The notes under the pieces are model-generated. The model ran no database searches. It was not told the origin of the DNA and saw only the letters and a program-made list of their open reading frames with translations. A program made the translations under genes and the position numbers. 64,000 nt of DNA from Tipula vernalis (taxonomy: Eukaryota > Arthropoda > Insecta > Diptera > Tipulidae). Location of the stretch: NCBI GenBank assembly GCA_958295665.1, contig OY282559.1, positions 136,007,241 to 136,071,240 on the forward strand, given 5' to 3'. Within the stretch, counting starts at the first letter, position 1. Every line of letters begins with the position of its first letter. Below, piece by piece: positions 33,930 to 44,454 of the stretch.

Positions 33930-34544
33930 AATCGAGTCCTTTGTAGATGTATTTATATAAATATTTTACCGGACTTATCCTGCCAACATATTCAACATTA
34001 TGATGTGACATTGGAATTTTTTCAGCAAATAAGCATTATATGTGGCAACATGACGATTATCTCGTGTAATTCGTCGATTATCCTTATCTTTTCGATATAC
34101 TGCAAGTTCATGTGAAAATTCTTCTCGGTTATTTTGGTCCAATTTGAGGTCATAACGACGACGTGACTTTGGTTTTTCATCATCCGCTAGAGATGTTACT
34201 TCTTTGAATTGCATTGAAAAACCGAAGCGGCACTGCAATTTTCCATTTTTATTGACCATACATGTAGCATCTGGATTTAACTCCACTCCGCACGGATTAT
34301 GAATCATCCACTTTAACACTAATTCTCGTAATTCAGGGTCGTCGGTATTTGGAATTTCAGCTGAAATTAGATCATGAAATATCTGTTGTTTATCCAAATC
34401 AATGATAGTTTCATTAAATTTTTGTTTCGCAATTCGAGCGACGAGATCGGGGCGATCTTGAGCGGACTGCTGTATGATAACTCCATTATCAGATATAATA
34501 CGTTTTGCTTCTTTAATTTCTGGCCAGTCGGGATTACAAGTCAT
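33930..34544 (-). pseudogene. Helitron Rep relic: HUH motif missing, tyrosine motif present
   Basis: The frame starts MTCNPDWPEIKEA and DRPDLVARIAKQKF, then KQQIFHD runs straight into LISAEIPNTDDPEL. In intact Reps a segment of roughly 40 residues with the two-histidine (HUH) metal motif (EFQKRGLPHAH-type) separates 'iFG' from 'AEIP'; here it is deleted at about 34375. Downstream are MIHNPCG and the 'YNAYLLKKFQCH' block. In a shifted frame at about 33970-33932 the tyrosine motif KYLYKYIYKG survives. Without the metal site the protein could not nick DNA. Confidence 0.8.
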
Positions 34545-34726
34545 GGTGATTTAAAAATTTGGCGATCCAAGACGACGAACAATAGCCATTGCATCTTCGA
34601 AATGTTCAGTATAGTAACGCGTTGATCCGGTGGATGATGATGGTAGTATTATTTTTTCACCAACAACTGCATTCTGTTTCGCAGCTAAGTCGTTGATAAG
34701 TCGGGTAATACCGGCATACTGATCAG

Positions 34727-35188
34727 CTAAAATAGTTTTTTGATTAAATTTGATCCATTGGATGCGATCACGTTCAACTCGAACGAAAGTATCGACGAGA
34801 TATTGTTGAAAAAGCCGTCCACCAAAATGTAAGGCGTTGAAAACTGTTTGACGCAGGTTTGCAAAGTTTGCAAAGAAAGGCTTTTGACGTGTTCAGGTCG
34901 AAAAGCTATACGATATTGCGCTAGTTCAAGTCGTGTTAGATGTGGACGACTTGCATAAGGTATTCGAAGTGCAATACCAACGGTATATCCTGACGTTCCG
35001 GCTGGATAAAACAATGGGTAGGTAAAGGGCTCCATACGATGGTCAATATTTTTCAAAATGGCAACATCTTTGCCACGTTGTTTTACAAACCATTTCATTT
35101 GACGGGAAACTTTGATCGGCGTTAAGCGTAAGAACAACTCATACTTCATTACATGCAGGAGGGTTGAACCGTCTATAATCCCCACCAT
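34727..35188 (-). pseudogene. Helitron_like_N domain relic
   Basis: Contains ILKNIDHRMEPFTYPLFYPAGTSGY with LELAQYRIAFRPEH, the start of the Helitron_like_N domain, where 'YPLFFP.GE.GW' precedes the 'r...yY.YRl' block. It ends in LNVIASNGSNLIKKLF, reached by a frame change before the Rep block at 34544. Confidence 0.75.
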
Positions 35189-35639
35189 CTGGCACGGTAA
35201 AAATGAGCTGTGTATTTGGAGATTATAGTCTCAGTTCAGCAGCATATTGATTTATATCATCCTCCACTTCTCGCATACTCATGTAACTTTGGGCATAAAT
35301 GTTTTGTTCTCGCAATATTTCCTCCAACAGATCCATTAATTCACGACTGATTCCTTAATTCAGAGGATGTGCAAGGCGTTCGTCAACAGCATCATCGGAG
35401 TCTAAATATTACATTTGGCCATATGAAGGTGGTTTGAAATCACCTTGAGTTGTTTGTGTCGGATGTGCCGCCATATTCATTTTATGATAAACTTGTCCAG
35501 CTGAGGGCTCCGCAGTTAATACATAGTACGTTGAAGGGTTCCAATGATTTTTAATTATCGCTGGCGTAGTTTACGGCATCTTTGTAGGTTCGTATTGAAT
35601 TCTGTGCCATAGCATGTTGCCGTCGAACATTGCGACGGC

Positions 35640-36063
35640 GTTGTTCTTCTAATCGAAGATTTCGTTGTGCATCATTTTCGTTTGCGATTCGTTATGATGC
35701 TCGTTGTTGCATATCTTCTAACCGCTGATTTCGTTGTGCATCATTTTCGTTTGCGATTCGCTGTAAAGATCGGCTTCACTTTTGTTCCAAGCGATGATTA
35801 AGTTCTTCATCATTTTCGTTTTCGATATGATGCGCATTTATTCGTTGCATTTGATCAAAGTGATCTTGGGTTTGAGATTCATTAAGTATCATAATTACCT
35901 CAGACATTTTTTCCATGCCTTTTACTTTAGTTGTTCGGATTGGTCTTGCCGCGTTGGATGGTTCAGGTTGTTGGACAAAAATTTCTTCGATTCGATTTTG
36001 CATATTGAGATTAAATTCGATATCATTCATAACATTTGATTGTCCAGCTTGTTGTTCTTCCAA
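35640..36063 (-). pseudogene. Helitron N-terminal region with arginine-rich repeats
   Basis: Encodes repeats of the type RIANENDAQRN(L/Q)RLE on the minus strand, from a 48-bp-class DNA repeat ('GATTTCGTTGTGCATC...' twice, near 35658 and 35727), and continues to 36063 with MEEQQAGQSNVMNDIEF. Such charged R/N/E-rich repeats occur at the N-terminus of many insect Helitron proteins. Frames break at 35770 and at 35690. Confidence 0.55.
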
Positions 36064-37927
36064 CGACGCATCATTTTGAACAATTGGGAATTTGGTTTTT
36101 TTTTTGGGGCATCCTCTAGGTATATTTCGAATTTGGTTTTATTTAGAGTTAACTAAAGTATATCACATAATCTAGATTTTATTCAGATCTTCAGTTAATT
36201 TTATCGGTTTATTTTTTATTATTTGTTTACCTAAGTAAAAACCTTTAATTTAGAGACAAAACATAAGTCATTAAAAAAATCATAAATCGTAAATGCGTGT
36301 AGTATATGTCCCAAATAGCATCGTATTTTCAATTAAGAGAAGTTAAGTCATCCGATCCTAATGATCGCTCCATTTTCTGAAAATACACAAAGATTTTTCG
36401 ACCCTTTCGAAAAACAAGACTAAAACATAAAAATTTAATATCTGTTTCTAATTTTTATGTAGTAGACAAGACAAGACATTATAAATAAGCTAAAAGTATT
36501 ACGTTGTACCATATATAGATTTTTAAGATCAACAACAACAATAAAATATAGGATGATGATCATTTGATCAAGAAAATTTGATTCTTTTGTATGCCTGTTT
36601 CACAAAAACCTATAGTAGTACCCAGTTTATTCAACCCCTTAGTATTACAGATTGTAAAAAAAAAAAAAAATGAAAGGGTAGAGTTTTTTTTTCTTACATG
36701 TTCATGTTTAGGAACAAAAAAAAAATCTTAGGATACATACACAACTCGTATGTACGTACGATATAAATGCTTGATTGAAATAAACAGATGGTTTTGTGTA
36801 TAAAATGCTCCCGATTTTCTTACAAATAAAACGACCAAATATTTTTTTTTTTCGTTTTTTCTTATGTGATTCTTTCATCCGGACGACGACAATATCACGG
36901 GTAGAAAATGCATCAGCGAAATAAAAAACGTTTGATTTATAATACAAATTTTTTTGTTGTGTTGTGTACATACCATATATGAAACGTCTTGGTACCCTCA
37001 AAGTGGTACTTTTGTGTTTTACGATTTTTTATTCTCAACCATATACAAAAAAAAAAAAAAAAAAAAATTCGAACCCTACCAAAAATTTTTGCGACATGAT
37101 CTTAAAAAAAAAAACTTTCTTAATTATATTTTGTGAAAATAAATAAACATAAAAAATAAACTTTGTGAAGTGAAAAAATACGATGGCTTTGTAATTTGCC
37201 GCTCAATTATTAATTATATTATTATTGCGACAATTATACAACTATAAAATGTATTATGAATAGTTTTTATGTTGTGGACGTGGACCAAAACAAAACTATA
37301 AAGTAGCTGTTTGTGTAAAGTTTGTGTGCGGTATAAGCGAAATATTGAAGTGTTCTGAATTTGTATTTTGGCATGAACATGTATTGTGTATCGGTTTGTT
37401 TGATCTTTTGCCGGTAGTCGGGTGTTTTGTTTTTGAATCACGGCGATAAAATTGGAAATATTAAAAATGCCCTTAAAAAATACTAAAGGTACAAAAGTGT
37501 TGATACAACATTTATCACCAAAGGTATTACTACTATAGTAGGGAGAAGCTGTTTGCCTTCATAAACGTCTATGCTTGATTAGGTGCAGAAGGAGTATTTA
37601 AATAAATTTATCTTAAATTGAATTATTTAAGATCAATATATCAAGCCAAATCCATCGTGTTTTGGCGTTATTTTAACCCTAGAAGTAAGTCTGTTGTTTA
37701 TGCTTTACCAGTAGAATGATAGGTACGAGCTTGATTTAAATTCTGTTTGCGAATTATTTGCAACATTTTTCAGTCGATTATGGTTCAAAATCTTACTTTT
37801 ACTAGGGCATGGTCAATAAACATTTCTACGGTATTTCTTCTTTTACGGGAAAACAAATTATTCCCTCCTATTAGGCGATCATTCAACTCAGCACTGTAGC
37901 ATATTCGAATGCCATGCATATAAGAAT
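36064..37927. other. AT-rich region, no gene recognised
   Basis: Contains homopolymers, including A21 at 37047-37067 and A13-type runs at 36657-36670, and TGTACGTACG-type sequence. The missing 5' end of the Helitron and the missing 5' part and LTR of BEL IV should lie in this stretch, but I could not place them. Confidence 0.4.
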
Positions 37928-38152
37928 ATGTCTACAGAGCAAAGGTCGGAAGCAGCAAGAACCAACAACAAATGCTTCAATTGTTTAAATGGAGGACACC
38001 GAGTTCAAGATTGTCGAAGTTGTTTTCATCAGACGAAAATAAAGCATCGAAATTCGGTCACTCAGCGAAGGCTCAAATTCACAATATTGAATTATCAACT
38101 AATGAAGAAGAAATCAAATCCAGCGATGTTTCCAAGACCAATACGTACGTAA
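37928..38152 (+). pseudogene. BEL/Pao gag zinc-knuckle fragment
   Basis: The zinc knuckle CFNCLNGGHRVQDC, of CCHC form (C-x2-C-x4-H-x4-C), lies near residue 17 after a basic stretch. It is the C-terminal tail of gag, which binds element RNA. Homology then moves to the overlapping 37972-39222 frame, so a small frame change or frameshift lies at about 38010. Confidence 0.75.
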
Positions 38153-39222
38153 CCATCCCTGCAACTTCTTATGCTATACTACCAACCGCATTGGTCAAAG
38201 TCAAAAACGGCACCGGGCAGTTCCAGATATATAGAGCATTATTGGACTCCGCATCCCAGGCATCTTTTATATGTAAAAGGTGTGTGAAAGAATTAAATCT
38301 CGAAAGTGAAAATGCTGGAATTCTAGTTAAAGGATTGGAAGGGACGGGTATGGGAACAACCAGGGATTCTACAGAGCTAACAATAATTCCAGTCGATGGT
38401 GCAACAAACTTAACTGTACAGGCGTACATTATTCCGAAGGTATCCATCACAGCGAACCAGTACAATATAAGCAAAGGAGATATTCAAATGCTGAATGAGG
38501 TAGAGCTAGCTGATCCAAAATTTAATAAGAGAGGTCCAATTGATCTATTATTAGGAGTGGATATATTTTTCAAGACACTTAAATCGAAGCATTTGATTCT
38601 AGAGAGTGGTACAAACAGCAGTTTGTACCACTTTTGGTTGGGTTGTGGCCGGCAAAAGTTAGATACGAAATCAATAAATATAGACATATCAAATTTTAAT
38701 ATCTTTCTAGACATAGATAACTCACTTCGTAGATTCTGGGAAGTAGAAGAGATGCCCAAAGTTACAAGAAGAACACTAGAAGAACAAAAATGCGAGGAGT
38801 TATTTCAAGCGGCGATTAAGCAAGCCAAAGACAACAATTTCACTGTCAAATTACTTTTGAAACAACCATCGTACCATGCAGCATTAAATCGATTGAAGGC
38901 AATGGAGAGGAAATTTGAACGTGATGAAGGGTTTGCAAACATGAATGAAGCATTCATGGCAGAGTATCAAGAGCTTGGACACATGGAAAGGGTTCATACA
39001 AAGGACAACCCAAGCAAATATTATATACCACATCACGGAGTGTTGAAAGTAAGCAGCACGACGACTAAGCTGAGAGTCGTGTTCGATGCCTCTGATAAGT
39101 CCTCGACGGGTATATCGCTAAACGATGTTCTAATGGTTGGACCCACCGTGCAGCCACCACTTATCAAAATATTATTAAAATTCCTACAGTTCCTACAGTA
39201 CTCAGTTCGTCGTATGTGGTGA
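37972..39222 (+). pseudogene. BEL/Pao protease and RT N-terminal fragment
   Basis: Active-site block LLDSASQASFI (38238 onward): the canonical D-S-G has A for G. Then ELADPKFNKRGPIDLLLGVDIFF, a linker LDIDNSLRRFWEVEEMP, RLKAMERKFERDE and YYIPHHGVLKVSSTTTKLRVVFDASD. The frame ends after FLQFLQ, where a 9-bp TTCCTACAG tandem duplication (39180-39198) precedes the break. The next RT block continues in frame 2 (39233). Confidence 0.85.
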
Positions 39223-40611
39223 CATAGAGAAAATGTACCGGCAGGTGTGGGTTGAACATGAAGATCAGCAGTACCAAAATATTCTATGGAGAAATAACAG
39301 TAATCATCATCCAGCTACGTATCGGTTAAAAACACTTACGTATGGCACTGCATCAGCAGCGTATCTCACAACACGCAGTTTAAAGGAGATTGAAAACAAA
39401 TTGTTACCATACCAGACAGAAGCAGCCCAAGTCATAATACAAGATATGTACGTATAGACGACATGATGACTGGAGGAAATTCAAAGGCACAAGTAAGAAG
39501 GGTAATGACACAAGTTACTTGTGCATTGGAGAGCTATGGGTTTAGAATGCGGAAATTTCTCACCAACGACGAGAATTTGCGATCATTCATTCAAAGTCAA
39601 GCCGCAGAAGAAGAAAACGCCAAAACTATCGGAGAACACTCGGATAGTCCAAGAGAATTAGGACTTCAGTGGGATCCGTATCAAGATTAGTTTAAATTCA
39701 CCGTGAAGTTAACAGAGCGAGCTCTCCACAATAAAAGAACGATATTATCAGATGCCAGTCGTACGTTTGATCCAATGGGGTGGTTGTCACCTATCATATT
39801 TCGAGTCAAGATTCTCTTTCAAAGCCTCTGGATGCAGAATTTAGGCTGGGATGATGATCTCCCACAAAACACATTAAAGGCCTGGCTAGATATTAGAAGG
39901 GATCTTTGCAAAATTATCAGTATGCAAATTCCAAGATGGTTGCAGTCGAACAGTAAAATAAGTTTAATCGGTTTCAGTGATGCCAGTGAACGTGCTTATG
40001 CCGCAGTTGTATATGCTGTGGTGGAAACGAGCGATGGTCTAAGCACAAACATAATTACAGCCAAATCCCGTGTATCACCTGTCAAACAGATCAGTCTACC
40101 ACGATTGGAATTGATGGGTGCTTTGCTGTTAGCTAACCTAATGAGAACCACAGAGGAGTCCCTAACTATAAAGGTAACTAACATGTCATTGTTCACAGAT
40201 TCCCAAATAGTATTGAACTGGATGTCAGCACACCCTAGACGTTGGACGACATTTGTTGCAAACAGAGTCAGTGAAATTTCCAAAATGTACGAGCGAGACA
40301 GATGGTTCCATGTTGTGTCCAAAGAAAATCCGGCCGACTTCGCTTCGAGGGGTATGATAACCTGTGATTTAATTAAAAGCAGGTTGTGGTGGCAAGGTCC
40401 CAATTGGTTAGAGAACGCAAAATATTTCAGAGCTATTCAGGAAAGAGACCAGCAAATAGGACAGATCACAACCAAAGAACTACGCGCCGCAGCATTGGAT
40501 GCTTTCCTAGTGCATACAAACGATTTCATGGACAACCTCATCACTAGATATTCCAGCTTTATCAAGATGGCTAAGGTTCTAGCAATGATAAGACGATTAC
40601 AATTAATCTGA
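39199..40611 (+). pseudogene. BEL/Pao RT palm, Pao domain and RNase H relic
   Basis: Three successive frames: FVVCGDIEKMYRQVWVEHED and LTYGTASAAYLTTRSL (to 39457); MMTGGNSKAQVRRVMTQV (39463-39690, ended by a TAG); then 39703-40611 with DASRTFDPMGWLSPIIF, IGFSDASERAYAAVVYA and LFTDSQIVLNWMSAHP (RNase H acids visible). The YVDD catalytic box is hit directly: after MYV, a small indel at about 39450 shifts DD-M-M-T-G-G out of frame. Sequence after 40611 decays within 100 bp. Confidence 0.85.
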
Positions 40612-41985
40612 AGAGTAAGCAGAATGGCGAGACTTAACCAGAGAAGAAATAGAAGCTACATAGCAGATTCTATTGCGGCATATTCAACACACCGATTAAT
40701 CGAAAAATCAGCCTCTAATCTCCTAAAAATAAATTAAATTAAGCATCTAAATTGCAGCAGCAAATTAATCACTAAATTTGACAATGTATACATAGGTATT
40801 CAAGCATAATAATTTGGACGAATCAGCTTCAATTTTGAACAAGATACAGACAACTAATTAGTTATTAGTGTTATATACGATAAAGATAAGGTTAGCACAA
40901 GACACAACAATTCTAAAAACTACAAATCCGCTCGATGCTTGAGATTCTGCACAGCTGAGACACGTTCCAAGGAACTTCCTAAAAATCGAAATCAAAATAA
41001 TTCAGTTATTTCTAAACTAAACTTACTCAAATAAAGTCGATATTGTTTAATTTCAGATTAATCAGAGAACATCTCCCATAAACCAGTACGAAAAATCTAT
41101 ACAGAAGAAAACACAAATAACAAATGCATGTGAAGTGAAAATACCTGCCTGGCGGTACTTGAGCAGTACCGTTATTTATTTTCGTACGCGTTTTTCCTGT
41201 GTTCTTTGATGTGCATGTGAAGTCTATTGGTTAGAAAGGTATTTACGCTTAGCTTCAGCTAAATCGTAATATGTAATCGTATTCGAATTGGTGCTACACA
41301 GAAAATTGGAATTTGTACTGTGTACTGTAGTACAAAATGACTCGTTCGGTTAAGTGGATCTGAAGACTATGTATTTATTTTATACAAGAAGTCCGACGAG
41401 AATTCAACCAGTAATTTGCTGGAAAAAAAGATTGCATGTGGTGGATAAACGAAATTTTAATTCAACAACCAACTACCAATAAGTGATCTGAAATAATGAT
41501 AGCACTACGTTTAGTTCTGATTTGTTTGAGGCAGGCAAAATTTATTTTAGACAACAGTCAACATATTATTATTTAAATCCTCAAATGTATCGACCCTTTC
41601 AATAACACAACCATCAAAAAACATTATTTTGCAATATAGATTTTTAGCATCGAATTATGCGATGTACACCAAGGTTTAAAGTTTGTCAGATCAGATAGAA
41701 GGGACATAAGAGGAGTGCCACTGCTGTTACCAACCTAAAGTGCCACTTTGAATAATCTTCTGTACATGATCTGAGGAAAATTATGAACATCTCGGCCTAC
41801 TACACTGCAATTACAACAAGGTAAACTGACTTAGGCCGGCAAACATTTGAATGCATAAACGTATTAGTTTCATTTTATTGAAATTTATACTAAGCGACTT
41901 ACAGCCGTTCTCAATAATAAATAAATGACAAAGGTTTTATCGAGTATTGAAAAGCGCTTGATTCAAGTTATCAGCTTCCATCACA
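40612..41985. other. no gene recognised; one short hairpin
   Basis: A perfect 7-bp stem CGGTACT-TGAGC-AGTACCG lies at about 41153, flanked by a direct TGCATGTGAAGT repeat (about 41124 and 41210). This could be the remains of an LTR or terminator region of BEL IV, but no second copy was found. Confidence 0.35.
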
Positions 41986-42067
41986 ATTGCCTAAAATTAG
42001 TCAGCAATCACATAAACCAGACAGAAGATTATTGCCTAAAATTAGTCAGCAATCACATAAACCAGAC
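41986..42067 (+). repeat. 45-bp tandem duplication
   Basis: ATTGCCTAAAATTAGTCAGC followed by AATCACATAAACCAGAC occurs twice, identical, with a 45-bp period. The identity of the two copies indicates a recent duplication. Confidence 0.85.
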
Positions 42068-42164
42068 TGAATATATTTCGGCTATTAGTGAAATATGGAC
42101 AAAATATGAAAAGATATAATGCGGTCACTGGTAATTTCAACATAATGGCAAGTCTGCTTTTAGA

Positions 42165-42510
42165 TTGTGTAGACATGTGGCCATCGAGGCATACTGCAGA
42201 AAATATAAAGAACGGTCTAATTTTTTGTCTAAGGAATTTTTCGTTACAACAGAAGGAGATGCTGTAGTCACGGACAACAATAAAACGGACGCTATTAAAG
42301 ATACTGGTTATGAAACCTTCAGTGTGTCACCCACACAAAAAAATAGATGGAATTCTACTTACCATATTTGAAAAGCAGGTTAGAATAGATCTTACCAATA
42401 TGCACGATTTAGTTGTTAAGCTTTCTGCCATTGAAATGCAAACACTTTCGGAATTATGCGTAATATTAAAAGAAATACAGATAAGGTGCATTTTGACAAA
42501 CTCACTCTAA
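42165..42510 (+). pseudogene. hAT-type transposase scrap
   Basis: The 42165-42371 frame ends SPTQKNRWNSTYHI and the overlapping 42310-42510 frame continues IFEKQVRIDLTNMHDLVV and LSELCVILKEIQIRCILTNSLS. The 'TRWNSTY.ML.R' block followed by 'L...L..l...T..L' is characteristic of the hAT transposase RNase H-fold region. A one-base frame change separates the two. No ends or target duplication were identified. Confidence 0.5.
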
Positions 42511-42744
42511 AATAATGATAACCATCGACGGATTGAAAGATTGTTTAAATATTAACGAGAATACGGTGATTTCAAAATCTGGGATCAATTTAATCGATTA
42601 CCACAAAAATTACTGATCTAATTACCAAAATAAAACCACGTTTTCTAAACGGAGTTAAGGGGGTTTTACACTACCGTCTTTTCAGTCGCTAGTAACGATC
42701 GGCAGCTATTTCTGTAATACTCACCCAACGACAGAACATTGGAA

Positions 42745-43060
42745 AGAAGACTCTTTTAGATGTAGTTTTGTAATATGGCCAATTATGATGGAATTTGGCT
42801 ATTCCTTAACCGATTTCAGTGAAATTAAACATCCGCAATGGAAATGGGATCCTAAAATGATGTGTTGGATATAGTTTTTGGAGATGGTCAATTATGATGC
42901 AACTTCGCTATTCCTTAACCGTTTAAGTTGAAATTCGACATGTGCGTTGGAAAAGAGGTACTAAAATAATTGTTTGATAAAGTTCTGGAATATGCTTAAT
43001 TAGGATGGAAAATGGCTATTTCTTTACTGATTTTCGGTCTACCTCACAGCAGATAAACCT
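42745..43060 (+). repeat. ~108-bp minisatellite, about 2.7 copies
   Basis: Units contain ATATGG.CAATTATGATGGAA, then TTGGCTATTCCTTAACCG, GTGAAATT..ACAT and TGGAAA.GG. Starts are at about 42771, 42881 and 42988. A reverse-orientation relative lies at 43300-43400 and again at 45560-45900; a plus-orientation one is at about 51995-52100. Confidence 0.75.
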
Positions 43061-44300
43061 CAACAGCTGCCTGGTTTTCACAAAATTCAACAGAGAATAG
43101 CTTTTATGATATTGGCTGTCGATGTTTCTGTGAATCTGGCAGCTGTTGAGCTTTCTGATATTGACATATTTACTATAGGTACATTTGCCGGGAAATTTAA
43201 TCACAATCAAAGAAAATAAGGAAGTGGGTTACAGCAGGCACAGCATGTGTGAAACTTCGATTAGTAGTGTCCCGTAATTCAGTGTAGAATCGTATTTCCG
43301 TTGTGCATTTCAAATTTCACCATAATCAGTTTAGGAATAGCCGAGTTTTAAACAAACCGACCATATTCCAGAACTTTATCTAAAAATAATTTTAGGGTCC
43401 AATTTCAAAATATAAGGTTCAAAAATAAATAAGTTCAATCCTATAGATCGTTTTTCAGAATTTTTCCTAAATGTCATTAAGGGTTCGGAAAACGGTTGCA
43501 TGGATCAATTTCAAAATATACAGGGCTATTAGGGGTATATTAAGCTGTAAAATAAGGGCTATTTATTCAAGTTTTTAGAAATGGCCTAAAAATTACTGTG
43601 GGATCATTGGTTGCTGAGAGGATCCTTTTTCATTCAAAGTCAGATATCTCAGCAAATAATTGGTGTAGAGAAACCAAATGGAAGTTTAATTAACAAGCTA
43701 ACTGACATATGTATTGGTTGTCCTAAACATACTATTCCTGGGCTCGTGGATCTTAAAAAAAAATTGGAAAATTTTTGCCTCGCTCTATTTCTTGTGATTG
43801 CATAACGGTATCTCAATAATTGTTTGCTAAAAACTCTCGAAACTATAGACTTGAAGCTTTAAAATGCTATTTTATCCCTGTATGTCGTTTTTCCACAAAG
43901 ACTGTTCAAAAAATTCTAAAAAATGTTGTTCATTTAATTTTATGGAGTAGTGTAGATGAAAGCTAGAATCTTCGAAACGGGTTGATACGCAATTTTACAA
44001 TTAAACTGATTTTCCTCCGCTAAATGTACAAAAATTTTCTCCAATCGCGTTAAGGCACCCCGTGCGGAAAGTAACTGAACTTAAGACCGGTAGTACTACA
44101 TTAGTCGTAGGTGTCAAGTGAAACGGTTGGAAACCTAGATCTTACCGCACTTATAGAATTTGGAGGCAAAAGTATAGGACATTTGTCCAATGGAATTGTT
44201 TGGGGTTGGTTTGAAATCCACTTTTCGAACTAACAATTGGGATCTCCTTAAGGTGAGTTTAAGGCTTAATCTCAAAAACAACATAAAAAAATAATTCCCT
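43061..44300. other. no gene recognised
   Basis: Holds a reverse-orientation minisatellite unit (43300-43400). The 64-residue ORF at 43611-43805 has no recognised motif. Confidence 0.35.
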
Positions 44301-44307
44301 TGAATGA

Positions 44308-44434
44308 GAGGGGTTATAGTATGAATTTGAATTATGGACACGTTGCCAGCAAAACAGGCGAGGATATTGCGGCAACGCATCTTCGCCTGTTATGTTGGCC
44401 AAATGTAAATCATTCAAATTCATGCTAACCCCTC
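44308..44434. repeat. long imperfect hairpin, ~60-bp arms
   Basis: Left arm GAGGGGTTATAGTATGAATT ... AACAGGCGAGGAT and right arm ATCTTCGCCTGTTATGTTGG ... AATTCATGCTAACCCCTCC pair over nearly their whole length with almost no loop. Pairing mismatches are scattered. Such a transcript could fold into a pre-miRNA-like or MITE hairpin. Confidence 0.8.
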
Positions 44435-44454
44435 CCCCTCCCCCCCTAGCTGTT

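Larger units (their letters stand above)
31721..36063 (-). mobile_element. Helitron relic
   Basis: Rep/helicase blocks on the minus strand run from about 36063 (N-terminal) to 31803 (helicase motif VI) in the correct order. A 3' hairpin ending in CTGG before a T follows at 31744-31721. Coding is split over at least six frames. The 5' end (a TC start) could not be located and may lie a few hundred bases above 36063. Helitrons transpose by rolling circle using a HUH-type Rep fused to a PIF1-like helicase. Confidence 0.85.
37928..40611 (+). mobile_element. BEL/Pao relic IV (gag end to RNase H)
   Basis: Plus-strand copy with zinc knuckle, protease, RT and Pao/RNase H blocks in order. The copy ends abruptly after IKMAKVLAMIRRL; no integrase zinc module or DDE core follows. 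Frames switch at about 38010, 39195 and 39445, with a stop at 39688. Its orientation is opposite to BEL I-III. Confidence 0.85.

Noticed and set aside
37047..37067. A21 run as a retroposon poly(A) tail
   Set aside because: No retrotransposed sequence or target duplication is recognisable before it, and the area is rich in homopolymers.
37060..37080. TTCGAACCC as the T-loop of a tRNA gene
   Set aside because: No acceptor, D or anticodon arm can be folded around it.
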